Shown here in pieces: positions 34,503-45,560 of a DNA stretch of 64,000 nucleotides. The translations under genes were made by a program, and so were the position numbers. Source of the DNA: Agroathelia rolfsii (lineage: Eukaryota > Basidiomycota > Agaricomycetes > Amylocorticiales > Amylocorticiaceae); the NCBI GenBank assembly GCA_018343915.1, contig JABRWF010000002.1, positions 3,658,001-3,722,000 of the forward strand, written 5' to 3'. The notes beneath the pieces are model-generated. The model did no database searches, was not told the DNA's origin, and worked only from the letters and a program-made list of their open reading frames with translations. Each line of letters starts with the position of its first letter. The first letter of the stretch is position 1.

Positions 34503-36089
34503 ATGTCCCAAGGTGAAAATTTAAACTATCATGTCGTTAAATTATAATATATATATTTTATCATATTTATTCATGGTTGATTTCTCAGAGGCTACACCTG
34601 CTGTGACCCTCCTTTCACGGGCTCTACATCGTATACGATCTACACCGCCAAGAATTATCACATCTCCACCAACCCGTATGTATATACAGCGCAACATATT
34701 CGTGTGACATTACTTATCCCCGCTTACTTTATCATTCAGAACCTCGAAGAGCGGCCGTTGCACTTATAATCCGCATCGTTCCCTCTCCTAACTTACCGAC
34801 GCCGCCAGCCCCCATTGCACCTCTAACATTGAGAGAATTCTTCGATCTCGACTGGGTAAATGATCCAGGAGCTAGACCGGAGATTCTGTTCCTACGACGG
34901 GAGAACCCAGGTGGTGATACTGACCCCTCACTTGCAAACTCAAGGCTACGAAACACTCGCGAAGCACATGTGGCATTCCCCGGTGGGCGCATGGAGGAAG
35001 GTGATGAAGGGGGATTGTATACAGGTGTGTAACAAACGTTCTTTCAGACTCTTACTTTTCTGACGTTTTAATGCAACATAGCCATGCGTCAGACATGGGA
35101 GGAGATAGGCATCGACCTCGCGGAGCGGGACTATATGTGCATAGGCCAACTAGACGACCGAGAAATCACTACATCGCTCGGAAAACGCCTGCTTATGATC
35201 CTCTCTCCTTTTGTCTTCCTCCAACTCACACCCAATGCACCACCATCCGACCCCGCTCCCGAGACAATGCTGCACTGGACACCCATATCTTCCCTTGTAT
35301 CACCCTATGACATTCCTAGGTGGTCCAATGTAACCGTCGACGCTGCATCACGTCTGGCGCCCCGTCATTCCATTGTCTTGCGACTCCTTGTGCGTGCCCT
35401 CATTGGCAGTATGCAATTCCCCGCAATCATCCTTGACCCTTCGCCCTCGACCTCTGAGCTGAACGTTGCATCCGATTCGAACGCGGTGGAGAAAGGCATC
35501 CCGGCTCCAAGGCGGAAAAGAGAAGAACTGAAGCTTTGGGGTCTTTCGTTGGGTATGACACTTGATCTGCTCGCGTTCATGGTCCCACCTGGGACGAATT
35601 CGACGAGGCATTCGTCATCGGCACTGTCTACGGCGGTACAGATCCCGTTTTATAATGTCACTGGTGGAGTCAAGCTGGAGGTTGTCGCACCGAGCTTGAT
35701 CTCTGTGTTCCCTCGATTCTCTTATCCTGATGTCAACTTTTGGATTTGGTTCGTTCCTGATTTTTCATAGGGATAGGCAAAGTAATTCTAATTATTTTCT
35801 CACCACAGGGTGTTTGGCAAGCGCTACCGCGAGGTTGTTCGCGGATGGGAAGCTAGTGTTCGCTCTGGCGGTGTCAACGACAGGCGGTGAGTTAACTTAC
35901 TGACACATCAAAAGAAGTAGAGCACTCTTGCTTACTCTGCAAAAAAAAAAAAACAGAATTAACTGGTCTGGTGCTGCTCTGAACACATTCTATGCCGCCA
36001 TCCGTAAGGCGCTTGTGGTCGTCATCGTCCTACGCGCTATCGCCATCGTGTTTGGCGTCATATTAGCCGGCTGGTGGATCTTCTGGTGA
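34503..36089 (+). CDS. Nudix hydrolase (CoA/nucleotide pyrophosphatase type) with C-terminal membrane anchor
   Basis: Nudix enzymes cleave nucleoside diphosphate-X substrates. Short exons (34503-34512; then to about 34676; then from about 34739) give MSQEATPAVTLLSRALHRI, then RRAAVALIIRIVPSPN. The Nudix box runs AFPGGRMEEGDEGGLYTAMR and QTWEEIGIDL; an intron falls between YT and AMR. The EE metal ligands are kept, but the usual R-E pair reads R-Q. LRRENPGGDTDPSL before the box resembles NUDT7/8/Pcd1 CoA hydrolases. The last two exons add GKRYREVVRGWEASVRSGG and a hydrophobic end, VVVIVLRAIAIVFGVILAG, closing WWIFW, so the enzyme looks tail-anchored. Family assignment is good; substrate is not known. 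The tRNA-Gln lies 142 bp upstream. Confidence 0.85.
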
Positions 36090-36589
36090 TGTAACTCAAT
36101 GGCGGGACCTTTTCCTCTTTACAATTTTCTTCATTCCTTTATTATTTTCCCCTCTCTATTCTAATGATGATAACGGACCCACTACGATTCAGAGTCTCCA
36201 TTCACGTTTGTTTTTAGATCATTACCTTTACCTCCTGATTTATGTAACTTATATAATGTCACGGTAGTGTTCTGAACAGTTTGGCCTTCAAGCGGGCCAA
36301 GGCTGGCACTGGCTTGGCCTCGTACTCTTAGTCATACTATCGCCAATCTACGAATGACCATGACATAAGTAATTATCCGTAGAAATGATTGCTTTGTCCT
36401 GCAACACTCGTGCGCTTGTCAATGGTGTATGATTGAACATTGGCACGTGCTCCGGCGCTTGTATTTTGGTAACAACTTGAACTTTAAATGTCTTCGTCGA
36501 TAATAAAAAGGCACTACCAATCAAAGTTTCTCGTCTGTTGTGCTTGTTGAGCCTTCTAGTACTGCGCATCTCATTCTCAGGAGTTGACT
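36090..36589. other. Intergenic region before hAT transposase, with GGCC hairpins
   Basis: 500 bp between the Nudix stop and the transposase start. At about 36281-36319 there are nested inverted repeats: TTGGCC/GGCCAA and, more clearly, GGCCAAG (36295-36301) with CTTGGCC (36313-36319) around an 11-nt loop. These could be subterminal repeats of the hAT element or a 3' UTR hairpin of the Nudix gene. I found no matching inverted copy downstream of the transposase. Confidence 0.4.
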
Positions 36590-39500
36590 ATGTCTCCTGG
36601 ATTATCTCGGGCAGTTCGCAAAAGTCGCCGCAATGCTATTCCCCAGGAATCACAGAACCGCAAGACTAGCAAACGAAGTAATACTGAGGCTCAGGTCCAG
36701 GTGCTACTAAAAGAAAGAGCTGAAAGGTTGCTATCTCTATACTGGTTTGGTGTCTAAGAATTAAAACTTATTATGCCGCGATTATCCAGCTCCAGTAGGA
36801 AAAGAAAGATTGAAATAACGGATCCTGATGTTAGTGCCAGTGAGGGAGAAGCAAATGGGCCATCGACTTCTATAGCCCACAACGACCAAACGAATGGATT
36901 ACCGTCACCGCCAAAAAGCTCTAGCTCAAAGGAGCATTTGGAGAAAGAAACAAAAACTAAGCATACCGATGCATCCAAAAGTGCGTAGTATTAATCCTAC
37001 GATGCTCACTTCGACTTATTGATTTATTTCACAATAGTGCCCAAGAAGCATAGACCTCCAAATAAAAAGATTACGCTCAAACTCAATAATGACATACCCA
37101 TGCAGTCTGATCCAATGCAAGAGCAACAGAAATCTGGCATTCTACCTAATCAAAATACTGCTGATGTTGAGAGTTTTTCGACCCTTTCACAAACCTCAAG
37201 TGGCATGGGCGGAAGAAGGACAAAACAGAATTTAACTGCTGACATTTATCATTTCTTTGAGGGCCAGGTCTGTAAATTATGCCGGTAAATAGTATTGTAT
37301 CACTTTTATGTTCCATCTTGTGATTAACACTCCGAGCTATATCAATAGGGAGGCTAAAGCGCGGAAGATACTTTTTTCACAAGATACGTTAGTACGCCGT
37401 CGTCATCTCGAGTCCTTTCACAAGGTAATATGGTGACATTTCGCTTGTTGTTGTGATTGCTTGATCTGGTAGCATAGGGTGATTATCATATGTGGGCGGA
37501 CAAGGCTGGGTTCCAGAGCATGCTGCCAGATGACATTAAACAGCGTCGACAGTCTAATGAACAGCGGACCATGCGACCACGTTCATCCATCGCAAATAGC
37601 AACGCAGAGCAAATTTCTTGTTCCTCGTCCCGGACAGTGCAGCTCTACACTGCATCCAACTTTAATAACGCAGTTGCATCATGGGTTGTACAAACTGATC
37701 AGGTATGGGCATAGTGTATATTTTGGTCGGCTACTAAGTCTCGGTTGAATTCTCTGCTGCTATGATGCAATAGCCTTTATCGGCTACAGAGCATCCATCT
37801 TTTAAAACTATGATCAATATCGCTACTAGAATCAAGCCTGAAGACCTTCCACTAACGATCCCTAATGCCCGCATGAATCGACAAACTATTATCAGCGGCT
37901 TCGATCAGTATTTACAGGATTTGAAACAGCAATTCAATGTGAGGGAATTGCCTCTATATCCTATAGATTTTCCCTTATTATTTTTTTAAGGAAAACCATA
38001 TTGGATTAGTATCCTTGACGTGCGATTCATGGAAATCAATTAGTGTTGATTCTTACTTTGCAGTAACCGCGCATTGGTCGGACATTGTAAACAATACGCG
38101 TGCGCATCGGTCCGCACTTATTGGCTTTACCCAGATGAATAAATCTCATACCGGAGACCGCCTTGGAGAATGCTTATTCGAACTGTGCAACCGCGTTGGT
38201 CTTGTACCAAAAGTAAATTCTTTCTTCTTCGACTTCACACCTTAAATAATGTTCCTGGGATCATATAGGTTGGCTGGGTGACCTGCGATAACATAGGGAA
38301 AAACGACACGATGATGGGAAAATTCGCAGCGCTCGTTGAGTCCTCTGGGAGTGAGTATGACGGCAAGGAACACCGTATGCAGTAAATCACCATACTCCGT
38401 TAAGCAAACACCAACAGTCTACTCATAATCATAATTTGCTAGCTGTATCTCCCATTGTATCAACTTGGCCGTACAAGCCGTTATCAGAACACAGAGCAAA
38501 ACTAAACATCAAAATGCACATGATATTAATGACCCAGATCTTACACGTCAAGACTTTGTTGGCATTATTCGAGTCATCTCGGCCAAGGTAAATCATGGTG
38601 ATCTGCATGAACTCTTACAACTAATGTAAAAATTCTCAGATAATGTCTTCTAGCCAGCGAAAAGATATGTTTGACGAAATACAGAGGACCAAACTCAATA
38701 TCAAAAAGCCTAAGCGGCCTGTTTTAGACATGACTGTACGATGGTCGTCGACTTACGAGATGCTTAATCGCGCAATCGAGCTTCGAAAAGCCTTTGATCA
38801 ATTCGTTATGGAACTCATTCTGCAGGAGAAAAATGCCAAAATTAATCAAAGACTAGCGTTATTGCAACTTTCGGATGATGAGTGGCAGCGAATAGAACTC
38901 TTCAAAGAGCTACTAAAGGCACGGGCCTACTAAATGCGCATCCATGCAATGGGAATTCACACTAACATATGGTTATAGTACGCAGATGATGCTCAGCAGC
39001 CATTCTCATTAGGAAACTATTCGAGCATTGCTTATGCTGTTTCTACTCTTGAATGGCTCTCTCATGAATGGAAAAGCCTTCGCGAAAACACTAAATATAA
39101 CTATTTTCACAATGCGCTCACTAATGGCCTCACAACAATCGAGAAATATTACCGGTTAATAACCGAAAAGCAAGCGTACAACGTCTGTATGGGTGCGTTA
39201 TCATCGTCGTTAACGATACTCTTTTAGATTCGTCCGAACCGAAACCATTCTGAATCAGTATGATTTATGCAGTCCTGCGGCCCAAGGACAAGCTAGAACA
39301 GTTTTCTGATGCAGATCGTCAGGAAAAAGTCATGAATGACCTGAGAGAGATTGTAGGATGATTTCCCCCCTGTTCTTGGATTAACATGTAGGTCTGATAT
39401 TGATTGTATTCGAAGTTCAAAGCCAGGTATATCCGGTTGCACGGCGATCTCTCAAGTACACGAAAGAAGGACTGGAACCTGGACGAAGACAAGATATTTA

Positions 39501-40150
39501 GTCGATTCAACCGTAAAGATAAAAATAAATCAATATCTTCCGGTGATGAGCCCTCTCATATCGGACTCACCAGCGATGAGATTAACAAAACCTTGGCATG
39601 GGAGAGGGAATTTAACATGTATTTACATACGGACTCCGATATGCCTGAAGACGCGGAGAACATTCTTCAATGGTGGCATGTATGTTTTGTTTTCAACAGC
39701 CTCACGATAAGGACCACAGCAGTTCTAATCTGAATTTCATCCTAGAAATCAAGGTATCGTTACCCGACATGGTTTTCGTTGGCCATGGACTATCTACCGA
39801 TCATGGCATCGTCGGTCCCGAGCGAACGAGTATTTTCGAGCGCCGGCCTCACCGTCACCAAGCGACGTACTCGTCTCAAATCGGATATTATGGAGGCATT
39901 ACAGGTTATGAAGTTTAAGCTCAGGCAAGAACGTATCCTTCTTGCGCAAAGGTGGCCTTTTACTCCCAAACGGGAACCTCTCGACTCGGAGCAAGATGTG
40001 CCAGATGATGATACTTTGACCGATGATCTTGAGATGTTCGAGTGCTACGATACCATATTAAACGTATTTCTTGACTCGGACTGTGAAGAAGAGGAGATAG
40101 AATACTCTAATATGGATATTGAGGGGGACTCAATTGTATGCTTGCCTTAG
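36590..40150 (+). mobile_element. hAT-superfamily DNA transposon: transposase gene, spliceable to one open frame
   Basis: The basic Ser-rich N-terminus (MSPGLSRAVRKSRRNAIPQE) is followed by a BED-type zinc finger (ADIYHFFEGQ, then CKLC and RRRHLESFH). Catalytic-core blocks follow: LTCDSWKSISVDSYFAVTAH, GWVTCDNIGKNDTMM (the second acidic block), CISHCINLAVQAVI and PVLDMTVRWSSTYEML. The hAT C-terminal dimerisation domain reads YPTWFSLAMDYLPIMASSVP, SERVFSSAGLTVTKRRT. About a dozen introns of 50-70 nt restore frame throughout. One needs a GC donor (38919-38978). At about 38355-38442 frame is kept only by the donor inside GGGAGTGA|GTATGA, which drops a few conserved residues. At 39356-39415 the acceptor is CGAAG. 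An acidic tail ends at 40150. Terminal inverted repeats and target duplications were not found by eye. Confidence 0.85.
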
Positions 40151-40213
40151 TAGGATATAAAACTATAGTCAGTTTAATTGTAAATACATCCGGTCTTTAA
40201 TTACTTGATTGAA

Positions 40214-40260
40214 ACAGCGTTCGATCTCAAGGTTGGGATTTCGACTCCCGCCAAGAACTC
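40214..40260 (+). repeat. tRNA 3'-half-like fragment beside the hAT element
   Basis: The sequence around 40229-40256 contains TTCGACTCCCGCCAAG, close to the T-loop and acceptor side of the intact tRNA-Gln at 34278-34360 (TTCGACTCCTGCCAAG). It is preceded by GATCTCAAGG, recalling the anticodon and variable region. No 5' half, no complementary acceptor strand and no oligo-T follow, so it is not a functional tRNA. It may be a tRNA relic, a tRNA-derived SINE end or chance. Confidence 0.3.
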
Positions 40261-40463
40261 GTGAAAAGTGACGCTTATAGTACATGTAATACTGGAGGGG
40301 TATTTAGTGGTACAAATCATCAATATCGAACGAATAAACATAATTTCTCTCAGCAAGTCCACCAATACGGCTGTAGAGCATTACCAGAATCAGTATGCTT
40401 GGCTTCAGAAGTTCTTACATTATACAGCACACAGACTATAACTTCTATCTCGTACATACATGA

Positions 40464-42760
40464 TTATCCAAGAGGTAGACCACAAACTTCACAGTCCGTA
40501 TGACTGGCTGGGTTCTCGAACGTACAGTACTGACAAATTTTGACGTTCGCAGAAGATGTGCCGCCGCCGCCTCTCGACTCAGCCTCTTGCGCCGCGATTT
40601 CGTCCAGAATGTGTTGAGGTACTTCGTCATCCGCTGTAGAAGAAAATCCACCTGGAGCAGATGTACTCGATGGGGCTAGAGGGAGAGAGGGAGAAGTGAG
40701 TCTGGAGGGGGGAAAGGCAGACATCTTGAATGAAAATAAAACCTACCATTCTCCCGGGCGAACGTAATCAGCGTTTGCCAACCTCCTGTCGAGAAAACGG
40801 CTTGCAACTGGGACGAATTCTCTAGCAGTGTTGGCGAAGATGCCGCTTTGATAAAAATGCGCATGTCACTCTAGCCGCAAACAAGTAGTTTAGTATATAT
40901 GAGACACCTATATATATAAAGGGAACATATACACACTGGAGACACGAGCCCTGTAGTCCCAAGGAATGCTAACAGATGCCAGTCGCTAATCCATTTAGCA
41001 ACTTCTGCGTGTTTTGAGCTCGGCACGCCCGACTCGGCTGTCGCGCCGAGACTTGAGAGCGTGGAAAGGACTTTCTCAATTCTTTGGTCTTCAAGCCCGG
41101 GTCTGTTTTCGATCTGAAACTTGGTAGAGTGGAATATAGGGCTAGGGTTCTGGGGGAAACCATGCGTGACCTGACAAACTATCAGTTATCAAAACGGTGA
41201 CACTATAAAAGCAGGGAATGTGCATACATTCACTAGGAGGTACTCGACGGGGAAACTTGGTTTGGCCGTTTGCTTCACTTGTAACCCATACTCATCCTTG
41301 TACGTGTAAAACACATCAGGAACGTATCGCGTGGAACCGTGTGTCTGATCTTCTTCTTTAACCAAGACTGTGTTCGGGTCAACGCTTGCCTCAATCATAT
41401 CAGCGTCGACCATGGCCACGCCCTGCTCAGAAACTTGGTACGCGGCAATATCGACTTGTCCGTCTGCCGTGGCAGTCAATACCGCCGTCACCAATCGCGA
41501 GCCATATTTGCCTGTCGGGCTAGAGCGTGATGGTGTTTCATGTTGAGCCTGAAGCGTCGCGGAAAAGACTGCTTCAAGACTCGACAGGAAAAATGAGTTG
41601 GGGTGACGCTTATAGATCGTCTTGGTGAGATCATCCGGGTTAGGGACGAGATCAGTGAAGATGTATCCCACGATGGTCAATGGAATTGTCGCAAGCCCGC
41701 CAAGCTCACGGATACGCGCTTCATCCTCCCATGGCAGTCCCAAGCTCAAGCCATCCAATTCCCCCTCTTGCGGGGGCTCGTGAATTGCCTCTACAACAGC
41801 TTTGACACCCATAGGCACTTCCTCATAAGGCTCATAGTGCCCAATCAGCCAACCAAATCGCTGTGTTCCGGTCGCACGCCAGGCTTGAAGAAAGCGGTCA
41901 ATAATATCAGGTGAAGCGATCTCCAAATGATCTACCATGCGAAATGGTTGCGACTGGAGAGTGATTGCAGACGGTTGACATGATGTACAGATTCCTGCTG
42001 GCCAGGAGGGATGGTTTCCAGTTGGACATGGAACCTTGACCTTATAGCTGGCTGGTGTCAGGGGCGGCAGAGGAGCCGTCCCTTTAGGGTCAAGCTTGCG
42101 GAGGTGAGCATGATACGACAGGTGCTTGATGCTGTGTTCTGCGTGGTATGTGGCATCGTATGGCTCCAAGGGCATGCAGTGGTCACACATGCCATTCGCA
42201 CTGTGCTTGCAAAAGAGAGGATCTCGCGAGCGAGGTATCTTCCCATCTTTTGATCTCCAGTAGACGTCAACGCGATCCTCTGTGACTGATTCCCAGGGTC
42301 GTTTTGACGTATCCTGTGAGGGAGCAGAGGCATCGTCTTCGACGGTAGGGGCAGAGTCTGCTGCTTTGGCTTGGTAGCCGATAAAGATCAGATCACCATG
42401 CCTATTACAAGTGTCAGGAACAAGTGAAAAGCATGCAAAAATGTGACCTCACCTAAGACCTAATGCTTGCAACGTCTTACTCCGCAACTTCTTTATATTG
42501 GTTTCATTCCCGCGTGGTTTGTTCGAAATGGTGATTGTAGCGGGATCAGCATCGGGTGAGTCCTCGAGTATCTACCAGGTGTTCAGCAATAGTTCCCCTG
42601 ATCTTCTTTGTAAGTTTTCATACCTTTGTAATCAGGTCAGCGACGGTAGAGGTAGGCTGAAACTCGTGGCGAAAGTTGCCATCTCTTGATCTTAATCGGA
42701 TGATCTACGCATTTCATAAATTTTTCCTCCAATAAACTGTAGAAATCGTCGAGTTACCAT
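40464..42760 (-). CDS. NPL4: Nuclear protein localisation protein 4 (NPL4), Cdc48/p97 cofactor
   Basis: With Ufd1 it recruits Cdc48 to ubiquitinated proteins for extraction in ER-associated and other degradation. Order: a ubiquitin-like N-terminus (MIIRLRSRDGNFRHEFQPTS ... KTLQALGLRHGDLIFIG); an NPL4 zinc-finger region (ANGMCDHCMPLEPYDATYHA, then HLSYHAHLRKLD); the inactive MPN domain (FLQAWRATGTQRFGWLIGHY, VPMGVKAVVEAIHEPPQEGE, VGYIFTDLV); and a C-terminal NZF ubiquitin-binding finger (VKICQYCTFENPASHTDCEV, CGLPLG). The coding start is inferred as an exon that contributes only the ATG (42758-42760), followed by GTAACT and an acceptor GCGTAG before ATCATCCGA. The whole NPL4 domain set is present. 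The gene sits directly downstream of, and convergent with, the hAT element. Confidence 0.92.
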
Positions 42761-45560
42761 GGAAAATGGCTTGTAGGCTCAAGAGCAAGCAATAGACACA
42801 AGATCCAGTGAGGTCGTAACTTATGAGAATGGACGTTAACAGCTGCATTGGACGCGTATGCGACGCGCCATAAGGGATGACGTAATACCCACGTGCACTT
42901 ATCATCACATTGCTGTATAAATTAAAGCCCCACGCAATATTCATAGGTTAGATCATATAATTATACGTCCACTGGCAGGCCTAATCACGCTTATACTTAT
43001 TTATTTTTTCCTTGCCTCCCGCATTAATAGCAATCCTTGTATATTCTCTTTGCTCTTCCTTCTCTCCTCCTTTTTTGTTTTCCGCCCTCTGTTACATACT
43101 CGGCTTTGTAATTGCGACAGAGATGATAACTCTACAATCCGCCGCACACATGACATCCACACCGCACCGCACCCATTACACCCAACCATACTCCCATTCT
43201 AGTCACCTACTACCGTTTTTTCCTACTCAGAGCCAGGGTCCTACTCCGTACTATGGTTTGTCTTAGTAGCATGATGAGAGTTAAATTAAATTAATAGAAA
43301 GAAAAAAAAAGTTGGATTGTATAGTCGTGATATCATTGCCTAATACTGTAGTGCTAAAACTAACTACAACCGGTCCACTATGGTTTTTATTATCGACTAC
43401 CATTAGCTTAACTACATTGAGAATGTGCTATGTAGGGATGATTATATTGTTTTTTTTTTTTATCAACTGACTCATACACTATCGTTTCCATCCTTTCACA
43501 ATGGACTGATTCTTGGATGGGTGTAACAATTAAAAATATTAACACATTTTACTCCTAGATTAAGCCGACCTTTGCGCGTTAGACATATTAAGCAAAAATT
43601 AATTCACTCATAGATAATTTAACAGATAATCTCCTAGGTTTCAATTTAAGGCCAAGTCCAAAGATTTCTAGTGTCCCCGAAATTAAGAATTAGAGCAGAT
43701 ATAGCCAGATACCGCGTCTTAGGCTCTCCGAATTACGTGTTCATCAAGAAGGCCGACTGAGGAATTGGCCTAGAATCCCTAGATCAACATTTGCCATGGT
43801 GTAATTACGTTGTTTTTACATGTGACCCAGACAACGGTCAGAAGAAAAAAGATGATCGAATAACACGTCATAAACCAAGTCTTTGACGCAATCACTGGCA
43901 ATCAGTTATCTAGCAAGACTCAAACGTAGCAGTAGCTTATCCAACGTATCAAAGTATCGTTTTTCAAGGATGAGTATCAATGAGCACGAGTCAGCATATA
44001 ATTAACACCTTATATGTCCATTCGAGGGTAAAAGTGTTTTAATAGATATTTTAACAATGACACTCTGAAGAGACAAGTCAAGAAGACAAGTGTCGTATTA
44101 AAGTCATCGTCAATGCTGCGGCTACTAATAGTATTATCATATGAAGGCTGACAATGATGCATGGGATGAAACGCTGAAACGCTGTGCCTATCCGGCGATT
44201 AACGAAAGTAGTGACCGTAACCATGGCTCTCAGGCTGAGATCCCGCCTTAGGTAAAATCGATGCGCTTTTTTTTTGCAGATGAGAAGATTTCTCGATGCA
44301 AGTAAGTATGCCATATGCACATTTACATTACCGCTATGCACGATCCTGTCAAAATCCGATAACACCAAATCATGTGGAGCAGCTATGAAGATCCAAGCAG
44401 TAGCAGCAATACAAGTGCGCCCGGAAATATTAATAGCGTGCACTCGCGCAAGAATGAAGTCGTTTAGCATTCAGGCCTTTCAGGAGTTGATAAAACCTTA
44501 CTAGTCATTTCATGGGCAATGGTTTGCGTGAAATATCGATACTGTAAGTTGTCTACAGTTGAAAAAAACCCAGTTCAGCTACTGTTACGAGTAATGGAGT
44601 GTGGGGAGCACTTTTATATCTCTCATGATGGAGAATGGATAGAGCGAGGAATTTTATGATGAATTTCGTTGGTCGCTTGTAAATAGGTGTGTTACGACAT
44701 GATGGTTGCCCTGCGAGCCTTGGTTAGTAGAATATTTCGGACGCAACGGACAAACAGTCAATGATTAACGCATGCTAGTGAGTATGTTACTTTTTATCTA
44801 GCAAACTAATAACTTTAGGCATGTGCACGGTGCTTTCTAGGAGTCGTAGCCCAAGCACAGGATTTTGCGTCTAAAAGAAATTAGAAATCACGGGCATGTT
44901 AAGACTGAATCATCGCCCCAGGTAATATACAATTTTTCGCTACTTTGAGGAGGATTTCATATCACTATCATATGTTGATATTTGAAGGAATCAGGGCCAG
45001 TCAAGGACTCGGATAGAGATCATACCAACATGTGAGCAAATAAAGTACGGTCGGTAAGGAACCAGTCGGAAGTTTATGCCCATGCAAAGGCCTTAGTGTC
45101 ATTACTCAGCATGTATTACGTATGGCATCTAGTATACCGAAATGGACTCTTTCATCAGCTACTAGTAGAAGCATCGCGGTTATTTTGTCTCATTCTACTC
45201 TTCCATAATTATATTACAAGAAAGCAAAACCTGTATTATGCCGCATACTTACGGACAGGGCAGCGTGGTGTATGGGCATACATTCCCACTAAACAAGACG
45301 CGTACTCTAGAAATACGTGATCTGCTATGATCACGCCTCTATCACGTCAGTTTGAGGAATCCGAGTCGAAGAAGGGCTTCTTCTGAGCGCCGGTGATCCA
45401 CTCAAACGCATGGAGAAGCCTGTATGTTGCAATCAAGCAGGTCGATGGCGCAAACACGGTTTCCATATGGCGGCGACCATGCAGCATCATCGACGGCGTC
45501 TGCATGTAGCCTCACCGGCTCTCCACCGCACACACCTACTACAAAGAGGACAAGCCCATC
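42761..45560. other. 2.8-kb AT-rich gene-free region
   Basis: It lies between the divergent starts of NPL4 (-) and the bZIP gene (+). The sequence is AT-rich, with scattered short A/T runs (43300-43311, 43449-43460). Open frames such as 43012-43266 (+) and 44078-44470 (-) resemble no family and have no visible splice partners. The part next to NPL4 (about 42761-42950) would be its promoter. It may be decayed transposon DNA, but I recognise no specific element. Confidence 0.5.

Noticed and set aside
38341..38442. A frameshift in the hAT transposase
   Set aside because: A donor at 38355 (GGGAGTGA|GTATGA) with the acceptor at 38442 keeps the frame, so a lesion is not required, although a few conserved residues are lost.
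43012..43266. Small frame in the AT-rich gap
   Set aside because: Low complexity, no homology sense and no promoter or intron context.
44078..44470. 130-codon minus-strand frame in the AT-rich gap
   Set aside because: Composition looks random, no motif; judged a chance frame.
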